Source: Radiobacillus deserti (GTDB taxonomy: Bacteria > Bacillota > Bacilli > Bacillales > Amphibacillaceae). Taken from it: DNA of 64,000 nt. Each line of letters starts with the position of its first letter. The stretch's first letter is position 1. The stretch covers positions 1,798,001 to 1,862,000 of the forward strand of contig NZ_CP041666.1 in assembly GCF_007301515.1 (NCBI RefSeq), written 5' to 3'. The position numbers were made by a program, and so were the translations under genes. Shown here one piece after another: positions 23,285 through 30,262 of this stretch. The notes under the pieces are model-generated. The model worked only from the letters and a program-made list of their open reading frames with translations, was not told the DNA's origin and ran no database searches.

Positions 23285-23354
23285 CTTTATCTCCCCCTGT
23301 TCTCTATAGCTAATAATTCCACAATTACTTCTATAAATCCTTTATTATAAAAAT

Positions 23355-23379
23355 GCAGAAGCCTTATATAGACTTCTGC
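23355..23379 (-). terminator. terminator of ypsC
   Basis: The stem GCAGAAG / CTTCTGC is followed on the minus strand by ATTTTTATAA, shortly after the ypsC stop. Confidence 0.8.
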
Positions 23380-23388
23380 TCCCCCTTA

Positions 23389-24522
23389 TTATTTCGTTTT
23401 CCCAAAATATTGATAGTAATCCGTTTTAATAAAACCATTAAACAGCTTTCTCTTTTTGGTCGCTTTTTTTCCATAAAGCTGTTCGAACTTCTCGTAAGAC
23501 GTTAAAATATACACACTCCAAGAAGGATGGTTTTTCATGACTTCCCCAAGATCTCGATATAGTTTTTCTACTTCCATTCGATCCCCGATACGCTGTCCGT
23601 ATGGTGGATTCCCTACAAGGTAGCCATTTTCTTTTTTGATCGATAAATCTTTAACTTGCATTTGCTTAAATGTTACAAGGTCACCTAATCCGGCTTCTAT
23701 TGCATTATCTTTAGCTACCTGAATCATGCGATGGTCAATATCAGATCCATGTATATCAAGGGGTTGATCGTATTTCGCCAAATCTTCTGCTTCTTGACGG
23801 GCCTTATCCCATACAGCTTGCCCAACTAAGTGCCAGTCTTCCGAAGCAAATTCCCTGTTGAAGCCTGGTGCTATATTTTGTCCAATGAGTGCAGCCTCAA
23901 TTGGGATGGTTCCAGACCCACAAAATGGATCAACTAATGGCTGATCTGGTGTCCAATTCGTAAGCTGAATCAGTGCAGCAGCTAGTGTTTCTTTGAGTGG
24001 AGCTTCCCCTTGTCCTACTCGATAACCACGTTTATGTAAGCCAGTTCCAGAAGTATCTAATGTTAATGTTACAATATCTTTTAGAATCGCGACTTCTATT
24101 CGATAGAATGCTCCTGTTTCTTCTAACCAACTAGCAATGCCATATTTTTGCTTTAGTCGTTCTACAACCGCTTTTTTCACAATAGACTGGCAGTCCGGAA
24201 CACTGTGTAACGTAGATTTGACTGATTTGCCGATAACGGGAAACTCCCCATCCTCTGGTATGAACTGCTCCCATTCGATTTGCTTGGTTTGATCGAATAA
24301 TTCTTCAAAGCTTGTAGCTTTAAATTCCCCAACCAGTAACTTTACACGGTCTGCTGTTCGAAGCCATAAATTAGCTCGAGGGATAGCTTCCACAGGTGCT
24401 GTAAAAAGTACTTTCCCATTATCCACTTTTACATCTGTATATCCTAATGCTTTTACTTCATTTGCTACAATGGATTCTAACCCCATTGCTGCAGTAGCAA
24501 TCAATTGTACTTCTTTTTTCAT
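23389..24522 (-). CDS. ypsC: THUMP-domain class I rRNA methyltransferase (RlmL-type)
   Basis: A 377-residue enzyme predicted to methylate a guanine N2 of 23S rRNA. The N-terminal THUMP RNA-binding domain covers about residues 1-150, and the SAM-binding methyltransferase domain follows with DPFCGSGTIPIEAA and the catalytic NPPYG. Unlike E. coli RlmL it lacks a second methyltransferase domain, as is usual in Bacillus YpsC. Its position just downstream of rnpB matches B. subtilis. Confidence 0.92.
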   Translation of the reverse strand: MKKEVQLIATAAMGLESIVANEVKALGYTDVKVDNGKVLFTAPVEAIPRANLWLRTADRVKLLVGEFKATSFEELFDQTKQIEWEQFIPEDGEFPVIGKSVKSTLHSVPDCQSIVKKAVVERLKQKYGIASWLEETGAFYRIEVAILKDIVTLTLDTSGTGLHKRGYRVGQGEAPLKETLAAALIQLTNWTPDQPLVDPFCGSGTIPIEAALIGQNIAPGFNREFASEDWHLVGQAVWDKARQEAEDLAKYDQPLDIHGSDIDHRMIQVAKDNAIEAGLGDLVTFKQMQVKDLSIKKENGYLVGNPPYGQRIGDRMEVEKLYRDLGEVMKNHPSWSVYILTSYEKFEQLYGKKATKKRKLFNGFIKTDYYQYFGKTK

Positions 24523-24584
24523 AGTAATGTCCCTTCTATATATATATCCTCTTGTCTATGATAATAGAAGGATTACTTAAACGC

Positions 24585-24614
24585 AAAAAAACCCTTTCTA
24601 AAAGAAAGGGTTTC
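24585..24614 (-). terminator. terminator of rnpB
   Basis: The stem AAACCCTTTCT / AGAAAGGGTTT is followed on the minus strand by a run of seven T residues. Confidence 0.9.
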
Positions 24615-24627
24615 ATCTATAATAGCA

Positions 24628-25034
24628 TCAGACCAATGAATGTTTTGTAAGCCATGTTCTGTACTGTTGTACTCCAAACGGTGGTCAGCCTCGTACTTAA
24701 GCAGTAATCATCTATCTACAAGCATTAGCTTGTCCCTCTTTCGGTTCAGTTCCCTACTAAAGGATGCCCCTACCATTATTTGGGTTGCTCACTCGTGGGG
24801 TTTACCTCGTTCCACTCAGAATGTTTCCATTCTGACTACGTCACTGTGGCACTTTCAAGGTTGCAATACCATATCCGAAGACTTAGGTATCTTCCCTGCC
24901 GTTAGCCAGTTAGGCTACCTTGACTTATGATTTCGTCAAGCACGAACACTACAAGCATCACAGCTTGTGTGAGCATGGACTTTCCTCTACACGACAAATC
25001 GTGCAGCGATTACTCCAACATTCATCTATGCGCA
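24628..25034 (-). ncRNA. rnpB: RNase P RNA (type B)
   Basis: The catalytic RNA of RNase P, which matures tRNA 5' ends. Read on the minus strand it has GAGGAAAGTCCATGCTC near the 5' end, CTTGAAAGTGCCACAGTGACG, GTAAACCCC, AGATAGATGATTAC and ends ACATGGCTTACA, all conserved core segments in the B. subtilis order. The ends pair as helix P1 (ATGAATGTT with AACATTCAT). The 5' end is placed from the promoter and the 3' end from P1, so both are approximate by a few bases. gpsB lies upstream and ypsC downstream, as in B. subtilis. Confidence 0.97.
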
Positions 25035-25040
25035 ATCTTC

Positions 25041-25069
25041 ATTGTAAAAGGAATCATCTCTTACGTCAA
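25041..25069 (-). promoter_or_regulatory. sigma-A promoter of rnpB
   Basis: On the minus strand: TTGACG (25069-25064), a 17-base spacer, TACAAT (25046-25041). It predicts a start near 25034. Confidence 0.85.
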
Positions 25070-25111
25070 ACCATTATATCACCGATATGTACGACCTGTC
25101 ATTGGTAATGT

Positions 25112-25411
25112 TTAGTCGACATCTGAGTATTTTTTACCGAAGACTGCTTTTTCAAGATTCGACACTCTTTTTAAAATGTCATAGTTCACTTGATGATTAG
25201 AGGTCTGTGGACGAGATTTAGGTTGTCCAGCACCTCTCTTTAAACGCTCATTTTCTTGTCGTAATCGATCTATTTCTTGTTGAAAGTGCTCATAGTCTTG
25301 AATGACAATATCCAAAAATTCATCTACTTCCTCTTGGTTATATCCTCTCATCCCTGTTTTGAAGTTCTTTTCTAATATATCTTTACCCGTTAATTGAATT
25401 CGCTCTAACAC
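25112..25411 (-). CDS. gpsB: cell division protein GpsB
   Basis: A 99-residue coiled-coil protein of the DivIVA family that coordinates PBP1 movement between septum and side wall. The lipid-binding N-terminal part has KTGMRGYNQEEVDEFLD, then a coiled coil to about residue 60, a Pro/Gln linker and the C-terminal trimerising segment YDILKRVSNLEKAVFG. The start is a GTG at 25411 after GAGGTGATG. Its partner PonA (PBP1) is encoded at 30263-32965. Confidence 0.95.
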   Translation of the reverse strand: MLERIQLTGKDILEKNFKTGMRGYNQEEVDEFLDIVIQDYEHFQQEIDRLRQENERLKRGAGQPKSRPQTSNHQVNYDILKRVSNLEKAVFGKKYSDVD

Positions 25412-25472
25412 TTCATCATCACCTCATATTTGACACAACTTAGTGCTATTTTTTCAAATAAATGAAAAATTG

Positions 25473-26033
25473 TCAATCACCGTCCCATATATTTGTCTCC
25501 TCTGCTTGAAGGTCCTGTACTGTCTCGTCCAAATCAAACGGAGTAATTTCATGAATTGGGTAGAATTTTTCTGCCTTCTTCGCTTCCTCTATAAAATATT
25601 TCGTACTTCCTGGGAACTCTTCATCGGTTAATACAAGACACCCGTCACTTTTTTCGATCAGCCATTTGTCACGTGCTTTAAATTGAAAAGGGCCTTTATA
25701 TTCGGATTGATACAATGGCTGAAAAAAGTCTGCTTGCATACTAATCTCCTCATATTCCATTTGATACGATTCTGGCCATCTACTTTCCTGGTTTTCAAAC
25801 GGTGGTATAACTCCTATCTTTATATCGTATGTAGCTTGTAAATCCATTATGACTTGACATGTCCATAGTTCCACACCCATTTGACCTGAAACTAACACCC
25901 ATTCCAGTCCATCTTCAACTAAAGCAATGAGCCTTTTTCTTAAAGTTTCTTTTATTATCTTTATTCTTGGATCATTTGCTTTATAAATATTTAACTCAAA
26001 AGGCTTATATCCTGTTACAGTAACGATTTTCAT
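25473..26033 (-). CDS. ypsA: YpsA, SLOG-superfamily protein (DUF1273)
   Basis: A 186-residue Rossmann-like protein. VTGYKPFEL, VSGQMGVELW, GVIPPF and the GST-containing ...EEFPGSTKYFIEEAKK fit DUF1273/YpsA. Homologues influence cell division in Firmicutes and are thought to bind a nucleotide-type ligand, which is not proven. Next to gpsB, as in B. subtilis. Confidence 0.93.
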   Translation of the reverse strand: MKIVTVTGYKPFELNIYKANDPRIKIIKETLRKRLIALVEDGLEWVLVSGQMGVELWTCQVIMDLQATYDIKIGVIPPFENQESRWPESYQMEYEEISMQADFFQPLYQSEYKGPFQFKARDKWLIEKSDGCLVLTDEEFPGSTKYFIEEAKKAEKFYPIHEITPFDLDETVQDLQAEETNIWDGD

Positions 26034-26133
26034 CTTATTTCCCCCTGCATCTATTTTATGGAATCTTTTCTATAAAACCAAGCAAAAATATCATAGTCGT
26101 ATTCCTAGTGTAGTTGGATAAAAGTGCAATGAA

Positions 26134-26183
26134 AAATCCGAACAATAATTCGGATGAGAGCCATCGAATAATTGTTCGGATTT
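26134..26183 (-). terminator. long hairpin terminator of cotD
   Basis: Two 19-base arms (AAATCCGAACAATAATTCG and its near-complement) have one mismatch and a 12-base loop, followed on the minus strand by TTTTTC. Each arm also contains an imperfect CGAAC-type palindrome. Confidence 0.85.
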
Positions 26184-26217
26184 AGATCATGCAATACCTT
26201 CTCTCGTCTTTATTCTC

Positions 26218-26697
26218 CTACTTTTTCCATTTAAATGATTTAGAAGTTTTGGAATAAGGCTTCATCATTTTAAAATCGTTCGGGCTTTCGTACTCATACG
26301 GACTTGCTACATTTGGACTTGCTAGATTCTCTACATTTAGTCCAGGGTTCTCTGGGTAAGGTCCATATGGTGCAGTGTTTGCCCCAAGTACCGGATTTAT
26401 TGGGCCCATACCTGCAGGTCCTGTTACTGGAGGAACCGGTGCAATCGGAGATGGTACTTCATATGCTCCGGCGAAGTAATCGACACTATCGAACGTGTTT
26501 TCAACAGAAGTGGAATGTGGATATACATGCGCATTTTTCTGCAGATGATGGTTCACGACGGTAGTATGAGCAGGATGAATGTGTTCTACTGTATTTTCGT
26601 AGCAGTGATCAATCATATTATGCTTAGTAGGGTATACCACCTTTTTAACTGGTTTCGGAAAGCCGCAACCTGGGCCGTAGGGTTTATGGTGTCTCAT
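26218..26697 (-). CDS. cotD: CotD family spore coat protein
   Basis: A 159-residue His/Pro/Asn/Tyr-rich protein of the inner spore coat. The diagnostic core is EHIHPAHTTVVNHH, followed by HVYPHSTS, as in B. subtilis CotD. The C-terminal half (about 80-159) is Pro/Gly-rich and longer than in B. subtilis. The Cys-rich ends typical of CotD are mostly absent. The ATG at 26697 is ten bases after GGAG. A sigma-K-type promoter lies upstream, and a strong hairpin terminator follows. Confidence 0.88.
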   Translation of the reverse strand: MRHHKPYGPGCGFPKPVKKVVYPTKHNMIDHCYENTVEHIHPAHTTVVNHHLQKNAHVYPHSTSVENTFDSVDYFAGAYEVPSPIAPVPPVTGPAGMGPINPVLGANTAPYGPYPENPGLNVENLASPNVASPYEYESPNDFKMMKPYSKTSKSFKWKK

Positions 26698-26733
26698 AAA
26701 AATAGGTCTCCTCTCTTCTTTTAGGTTCAATAA

Positions 26734-26761
26734 TAACCTATGTAAAAGAGTGGAGACCTGT
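26734..26761 (-). promoter_or_regulatory. sigma-K-type promoter of cotD
   Basis: On the minus strand: ACA, a 16-base spacer, then CATAGGTTA, matching the sigma-K -35 (AC) and -10 (CATANNNTA). This fits late mother-cell expression of a coat gene. Confidence 0.75.
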
Positions 26762-26785
26762 CTCAGACAACTACCTATTTTCCCC

Positions 26786-27193
26786 CTACTTTTGTGAACT
26801 TTCTAGATCATCTTGTGAGAAAGAAAAAGGTAGGAGCTCTTCCATCGTGACAGACTTTGTATCATGACGTAAGTTACTTGTATGAATCATTAAATCCTTT
26901 GTGAAAAATTCACTCATCACTTGTCTACATGATCCACATGGTGGCACTGGCCGTTCCGTATCCGCTACTACCGCTAGCTGATCAAACTCATACTCTCCAT
27001 CGGATATGGCTTTAAATATTGCCACTCGTTCTGCACAAAGACTTACAGGATAAGCTGCGTTTTCAATGTTGCAACCATAATATACTTTTCCAGATTTGGT
27101 CAACAAAGCGGCACCAACTGGAAATTTTGAATATGGAACGTAAGCATTTTCTCGTATTTTTTTTGCTTCTTCTATAAGAGCTTGTTTATCCAT
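26786..27193 (-). CDS. cdd: cytidine deaminase
   Basis: A 135-residue pyrimidine-salvage enzyme that deaminates cytidine and deoxycytidine. Zinc ligands and the proton shuttle are in SLCAERVAIF and PPCGSCRQVMSEF; FPVGAAL and GCNIENAAYP complete the family pattern. In B. subtilis cdd lies next to era, so this position beside cotD and yppE is a relocation. Confidence 0.95.
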   Translation of the reverse strand: MDKQALIEEAKKIRENAYVPYSKFPVGAALLTKSGKVYYGCNIENAAYPVSLCAERVAIFKAISDGEYEFDQLAVVADTERPVPPCGSCRQVMSEFFTKDLMIHTSNLRHDTKSVTMEELLPFSFSQDDLESSQK

Positions 27194-27284
27194 TTGCGCA
27201 ACCCCTTCTGTAGGAACTCCTTATATCTGTACCTGATGTATAGGTAAGTATAGTAGAACGGATACGGCTTGTAAAGGCTATCAT

Positions 27285-27647
27285 CTAGGAATTTTTAGCA
27301 CGCAAATCCTTTAATAGTAAATCGAATACGTATTCTACGGATTTATATAACTCCATATATCGTTTTTTTCGCACATCTATGTAGTAGCTGTGCATAAGGA
27401 GTAACTCCAAATTTTCTGCGGTGGAGGCTACTTGTTGTGGATGTACACGTACTTCTCGATCCTTTACAAACGCTAAAGCTTCTTGTTCCCACGCTTTTAT
27501 TTTCTTATAAATAGGAGTGGTTTCCTCTTTCACATATTCGAAAAACGCTGGATCTCGCTTATTCTCTGGCTTTTCATGGGTTTCATAATAGGTATGCAAA
27601 TGCTGTAAGTCTTTTTTTAGACTTTCAATGGATTCATGTAAAGTCAT
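27285..27647 (-). CDS. yppE: YppE, DUF1798 family protein
   Basis: A 120-residue helical-bundle protein of unknown function. HTYYETHEKPENKRDPAFFEYVKEET and VHPQQVASTAENLELLLMHSYYID are typical of YppE. It lies downstream of the coiled-coil gene at 27681-28004 and near yppC, as the ypp cluster does in B. subtilis. Confidence 0.85.
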   Translation of the reverse strand: MTLHESIESLKKDLQHLHTYYETHEKPENKRDPAFFEYVKEETTPIYKKIKAWEQEALAFVKDREVRVHPQQVASTAENLELLLMHSYYIDVRKKRYMELYKSVEYVFDLLLKDLRAKNS

Positions 27648-27680
27648 CGTTCTACCCGCCTTTCTAGTACTACTTTATCA

Positions 27681-28004
27681 TTATTTGCGGGCAAATTGCA
27701 TGTTTTTAAGCAAGTGCTTGATTGAGAAGATGGTTCGGTCTTTCCATCGATCTTTGCTCGATTCTTGTGCGACTTTACGTAACTGTTTTACTTCTCTTCC
27801 AAGGGACAATACTTCTGTTTGGAGATTTTCTAACTCCTGCTTATGCGCCAATGTTAACATCAGAACTTGGTCATCTGCTTTTGTCGCCACTTTTTGCTCT
27901 AACAATCGGACTTGATCCATTAACTCTATAAAATCTTTTTCAAAATCTTTTTTTGTTACATAACGAGTTTGTGTATCTTTTTGTTTTGGGATGAATGTAT
28001 GCAT
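27681..28004 (-). CDS. hypothetical coiled-coil protein (yppD position)
   Basis: A 107-residue charged protein. A likely coiled coil covers about residues 25-85, with heptad-like Leu/Val spacing in LLEQKVATKADDQVLMLTLAHKQ and onward; the C-terminus is basic and aromatic (SIKHLLKNMQFARK). No membrane segment or catalytic motif. I do not recognise the family. It sits between yppC and yppE, where B. subtilis has yppD, but equivalence is only positional. GGAGGAATCACG precedes the ATG. Confidence 0.65.
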   Translation of the reverse strand: MHTFIPKQKDTQTRYVTKKDFEKDFIELMDQVRLLEQKVATKADDQVLMLTLAHKQELENLQTEVLSLGREVKQLRKVAQESSKDRWKDRTIFSIKHLLKNMQFARK

Positions 28005-28152
28005 CGTGATTCCTCCTCCAATTGGTCTTGGCTATACTGTTCTCCATCGGTGGATGACTTCCTTCTCTCTTGACAAAACTAGAAGAAAACAAACATTTTT
28101 AGCGAGTATCCAGTTCACTATCTTAGTTTTTTCGACTCTTTCCCTCAGGCTT

Positions 28153-28181
28153 GCATGATTTTTATGTAATGTATCAAACTA
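28153..28181 (+). promoter_or_regulatory. possible sigma-G/sigma-F promoter
   Basis: GCATGA (28153-28158), a 16-base spacer and CAAACTA (28175-28181) resemble forespore promoters and lie 21 bases before the start of a small ORF. Confidence 0.45.
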
Positions 28182-28202
28182 TTGAAAAAGGAGGGATTCA
28201 TA

Positions 28203-28313
28203 ATGGATCAAGATCAAAAAAGAAAACAAAACAAACCGCTTAAGACAACGGAAGAAAAACGTCGAGGTTATGGAGACAAAAAATTAGAAGGGCCAAACCG
28301 TCCTTCTACTTAA
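28203..28313 (+). CDS. small basic protein, possible spore protein
   Basis: A 36-residue protein of very polar, Lys/Arg/Gln-rich composition ending KKLEGPNRPST. It lacks any hydrophobic core, as do small acid-soluble spore proteins, but matches none I can name. AAAGGAGGG lies at ideal distance from the ATG, which is strong evidence of translation. A forespore-type promoter lies upstream. The interspersed repeat begins right after its stop. Confidence 0.6.
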   Translation: MDQDQKRKQNKPLKTTEEKRRGYGDKKLEGPNRPST

Positions 28314-28326
28314 TAAGGAAGAACAA

Positions 28327-28566
28327 AGGGGCTGGGACATAACGAAAAGGATAAGCCGAAAAGCCGAACAACAGCCTATACTAGCTCCGGAAATATACGT
28401 AGACTCCAGCGCGGGAGGAAAGGCATCGGTGAGACCCCCACCGTGCGTCAGCACGAGGAGGCTCACCAGCCACCCGCGGAAGCGTCGTTAAGTTCCGGAG
28501 CGGGGTATTGGCACTAATGATAATTGTTCGTTTTTTCATTGCTTACTATTCTTTTGTCTCAACCTC
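28327..28566. repeat. interspersed palindromic repeat of Bacillaceae
   Basis: About 240 bases with no coding capacity and higher GC than its surroundings. Imperfect terminal inverted repeats: GGCTGGGACATAA on the left and the complement of TTTTGTCTCAACC on the right. Inside are nested palindromes: CTCCGGAA (28385) with TTCCGGAG (28493), GCGGG with CCCGC and GGTGAG with CTCACC. The core with GAGGAAAGGC, GTGAGACCCC, GCACGAGGAGGCTCACCAGC is a sequence I recognise as recurring in many Bacillus-group genomes. Only one copy is in the window. Confidence 0.75.
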
Positions 28567-28567
28567 T

Positions 28568-29521
28568 TTATTTCTTAAGGAAACGTAAAGGTTTTACTAT
28601 TTGCGCAAGGAATTGTCTCTTTTTTTTGAATGCTTTCCATCTATTATCCTCTACTGAAATCGATACGGGCTTCCACCATTTTTCTAAGATACCCTCATTC
28701 CGAGACCAATCCTTTCGAATAATATCTTGATGTGTAACGATTGGATACACATCTCGTAATTTTGGTGTATACACCCCATTGTGATTGCTCTGGTATTGCT
28801 CGTATTCTTGACTTGAACCAGTTGGAGTTGTTTGCGATGCAAAATCAAACACAGCTGGATAAATCATTGGATGAAACAAAATTGCGGCTAACCGTTTTCC
28901 TAATTGAATTCGTTTCGTTACACTTCTAAAATCAAACACATCTGTAGCGAACACATCACCAGTACGTGTAGGAAAAAGGATAGCATTCATATGTAACAGA
29001 TCCTGAAATGCGTATGGAAATCGCTCAAAGACAGCGTGCTTATAAAAACGTTGGTTAACTACCGGTTGCCGAATGACATTTTGTTCATTAATGATTAGCG
29101 CAGTCATCAAACGAGTTTGATCCCCTGTATTCCAAAAATGGAACCACTCGTTTTGCATAAATGTAGAAACATCGAAATAACATAGTTGACGAAATAAAGG
29201 TTTTTGATGTTTCAGCGACAAGCTATACAATAATAATTGCGGATATGCGTCTGAAAAAATTAGCCAATTGGCTCTCTCATAGGTCGAAAACAAACGGGTT
29301 CGAGTCTTTTGTGGAAGTAGTGTTTCAAAAACGGGTGAGTGAAGGTCGGTCATATTCCAACCCGCATTTCTAGATACCATACTTGCCAAGAAAGCCCATT
29401 TGATGTTAGGAAACGATTGATAAAACGATTGATAGGCTTCTGTACGAGTTAGGTTATCCATATTATGACGATTTGTTTCTTCTTTTATATAAGAAATCAT
29501 GCTTTGAACAGATAGATTCAT
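28568..29521 (-). CDS. yppC: YppC, DUF2515 family protein
   Basis: A 317-residue soluble protein of unknown function. NRHNMDNLTRTEAYQSFYQ, WAFLASMVSRNAGWNMTDL and HMNAILFPTRTGDVFATDVFDF are strongly conserved in DUF2515. The ATG at 29521 follows AGGAGGTGG. Divergent from recU-ponA, as in B. subtilis. Confidence 0.88.
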   Translation of the reverse strand: MNLSVQSMISYIKEETNRHNMDNLTRTEAYQSFYQSFPNIKWAFLASMVSRNAGWNMTDLHSPVFETLLPQKTRTRLFSTYERANWLIFSDAYPQLLLYSLSLKHQKPLFRQLCYFDVSTFMQNEWFHFWNTGDQTRLMTALIINEQNVIRQPVVNQRFYKHAVFERFPYAFQDLLHMNAILFPTRTGDVFATDVFDFRSVTKRIQLGKRLAAILFHPMIYPAVFDFASQTTPTGSSQEYEQYQSNHNGVYTPKLRDVYPIVTHQDIIRKDWSRNEGILEKWWKPVSISVEDNRWKAFKKKRQFLAQIVKPLRFLKK

Positions 29522-29653
29522 CGTTAACCACCTCCTGTTTATCATGCACAGCTAGACGCTTGTTTACTAGGTGTCATGAAATTTTGCTATTTATTTGACC
29601 ACTTTATATTCTTTTTCTGATATGATACTGTCATGCACAGGGAGGGCAAAAAT

Positions 29654-30244
29654 ATGAATTATCCAAATGGAAAGAAACCTATTATGCCATTAGCACGTCA
29701 AACTAATAGCAAGGAAATATCCTTTGGAAATCGGGGAATGACTTTAGAAGAAGATATAAATGAAACAAACACCTACTACCTATCTAGAAATAAAGCTATT
29801 ATTCATAAAAAACCAACCCCTGTTCAAATTGTTCGGGTAGATTACCCAAAGCGAAGTGCAGCTGTTATCAAGGAAGGTTATTTTAAGCAAGCATCTACAA
29901 CGGATTACAACGGGATATATCGGGAGAAGTATGTTGATTTTGAAGCGAAGGAAACCAAAAACAAAACGTCCTTCCCGTTATCCAATATTCATGAACATCA
30001 AATTAACCATATGAAATCAGTATGTGAACACGGTGGAATTTGTTTCTTAATCATCCGATTTTCCCAGCATGACGAGACTTATTTTTTTCCTGCGATGAAA
30101 CTCTTCCCATACTGGGAAAGTCAATTTAACGGAGGAAGAAAATCAATACCTTATAAAGATGTACAAAGGATTGGAAATCTTATTCCTTTTCATTATCAGG
30201 CTCGAGTAGATTACTTGTCGATAATTGATCATCTTTATTTTTAA
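29654..30244 (+). CDS. recU: Holliday junction resolvase RecU
   Basis: A 196-residue nuclease that cleaves Holliday junctions during recombination and segregation. It has FGNRGMTLEEDINETN with the first catalytic acid, ADYNGIYR-like TTDYNGIYREKYVDFEAKET containing the Asp/Glu/Lys nuclease site, and YFFPAMKLFPYW. The ATG at 29654 follows GGGAGGGC; the open frame starts at 29633 without support. It is 18 bases upstream of ponA and co-transcribed, as in B. subtilis. Confidence 0.96.
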   Translation: MNYPNGKKPIMPLARQTNSKEISFGNRGMTLEEDINETNTYYLSRNKAIIHKKPTPVQIVRVDYPKRSAAVIKEGYFKQASTTDYNGIYREKYVDFEAKETKNKTSFPLSNIHEHQINHMKSVCEHGGICFLIIRFSQHDETYFFPAMKLFPYWESQFNGGRKSIPYKDVQRIGNLIPFHYQARVDYLSIIDHLYF

Positions 30245-30262
30245 GAACGGAGGAAGATGAGT

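Noticed and set aside
24616..25108. Several plus-strand frames of 60-96 codons
   Set aside because: The region is rnpB, a structural RNA with its own promoter and terminator.
28284..28466. 60-codon minus-strand frame in the repeat
   Set aside because: It lies within the palindromic repeat and has no ribosome binding site or family resemblance.
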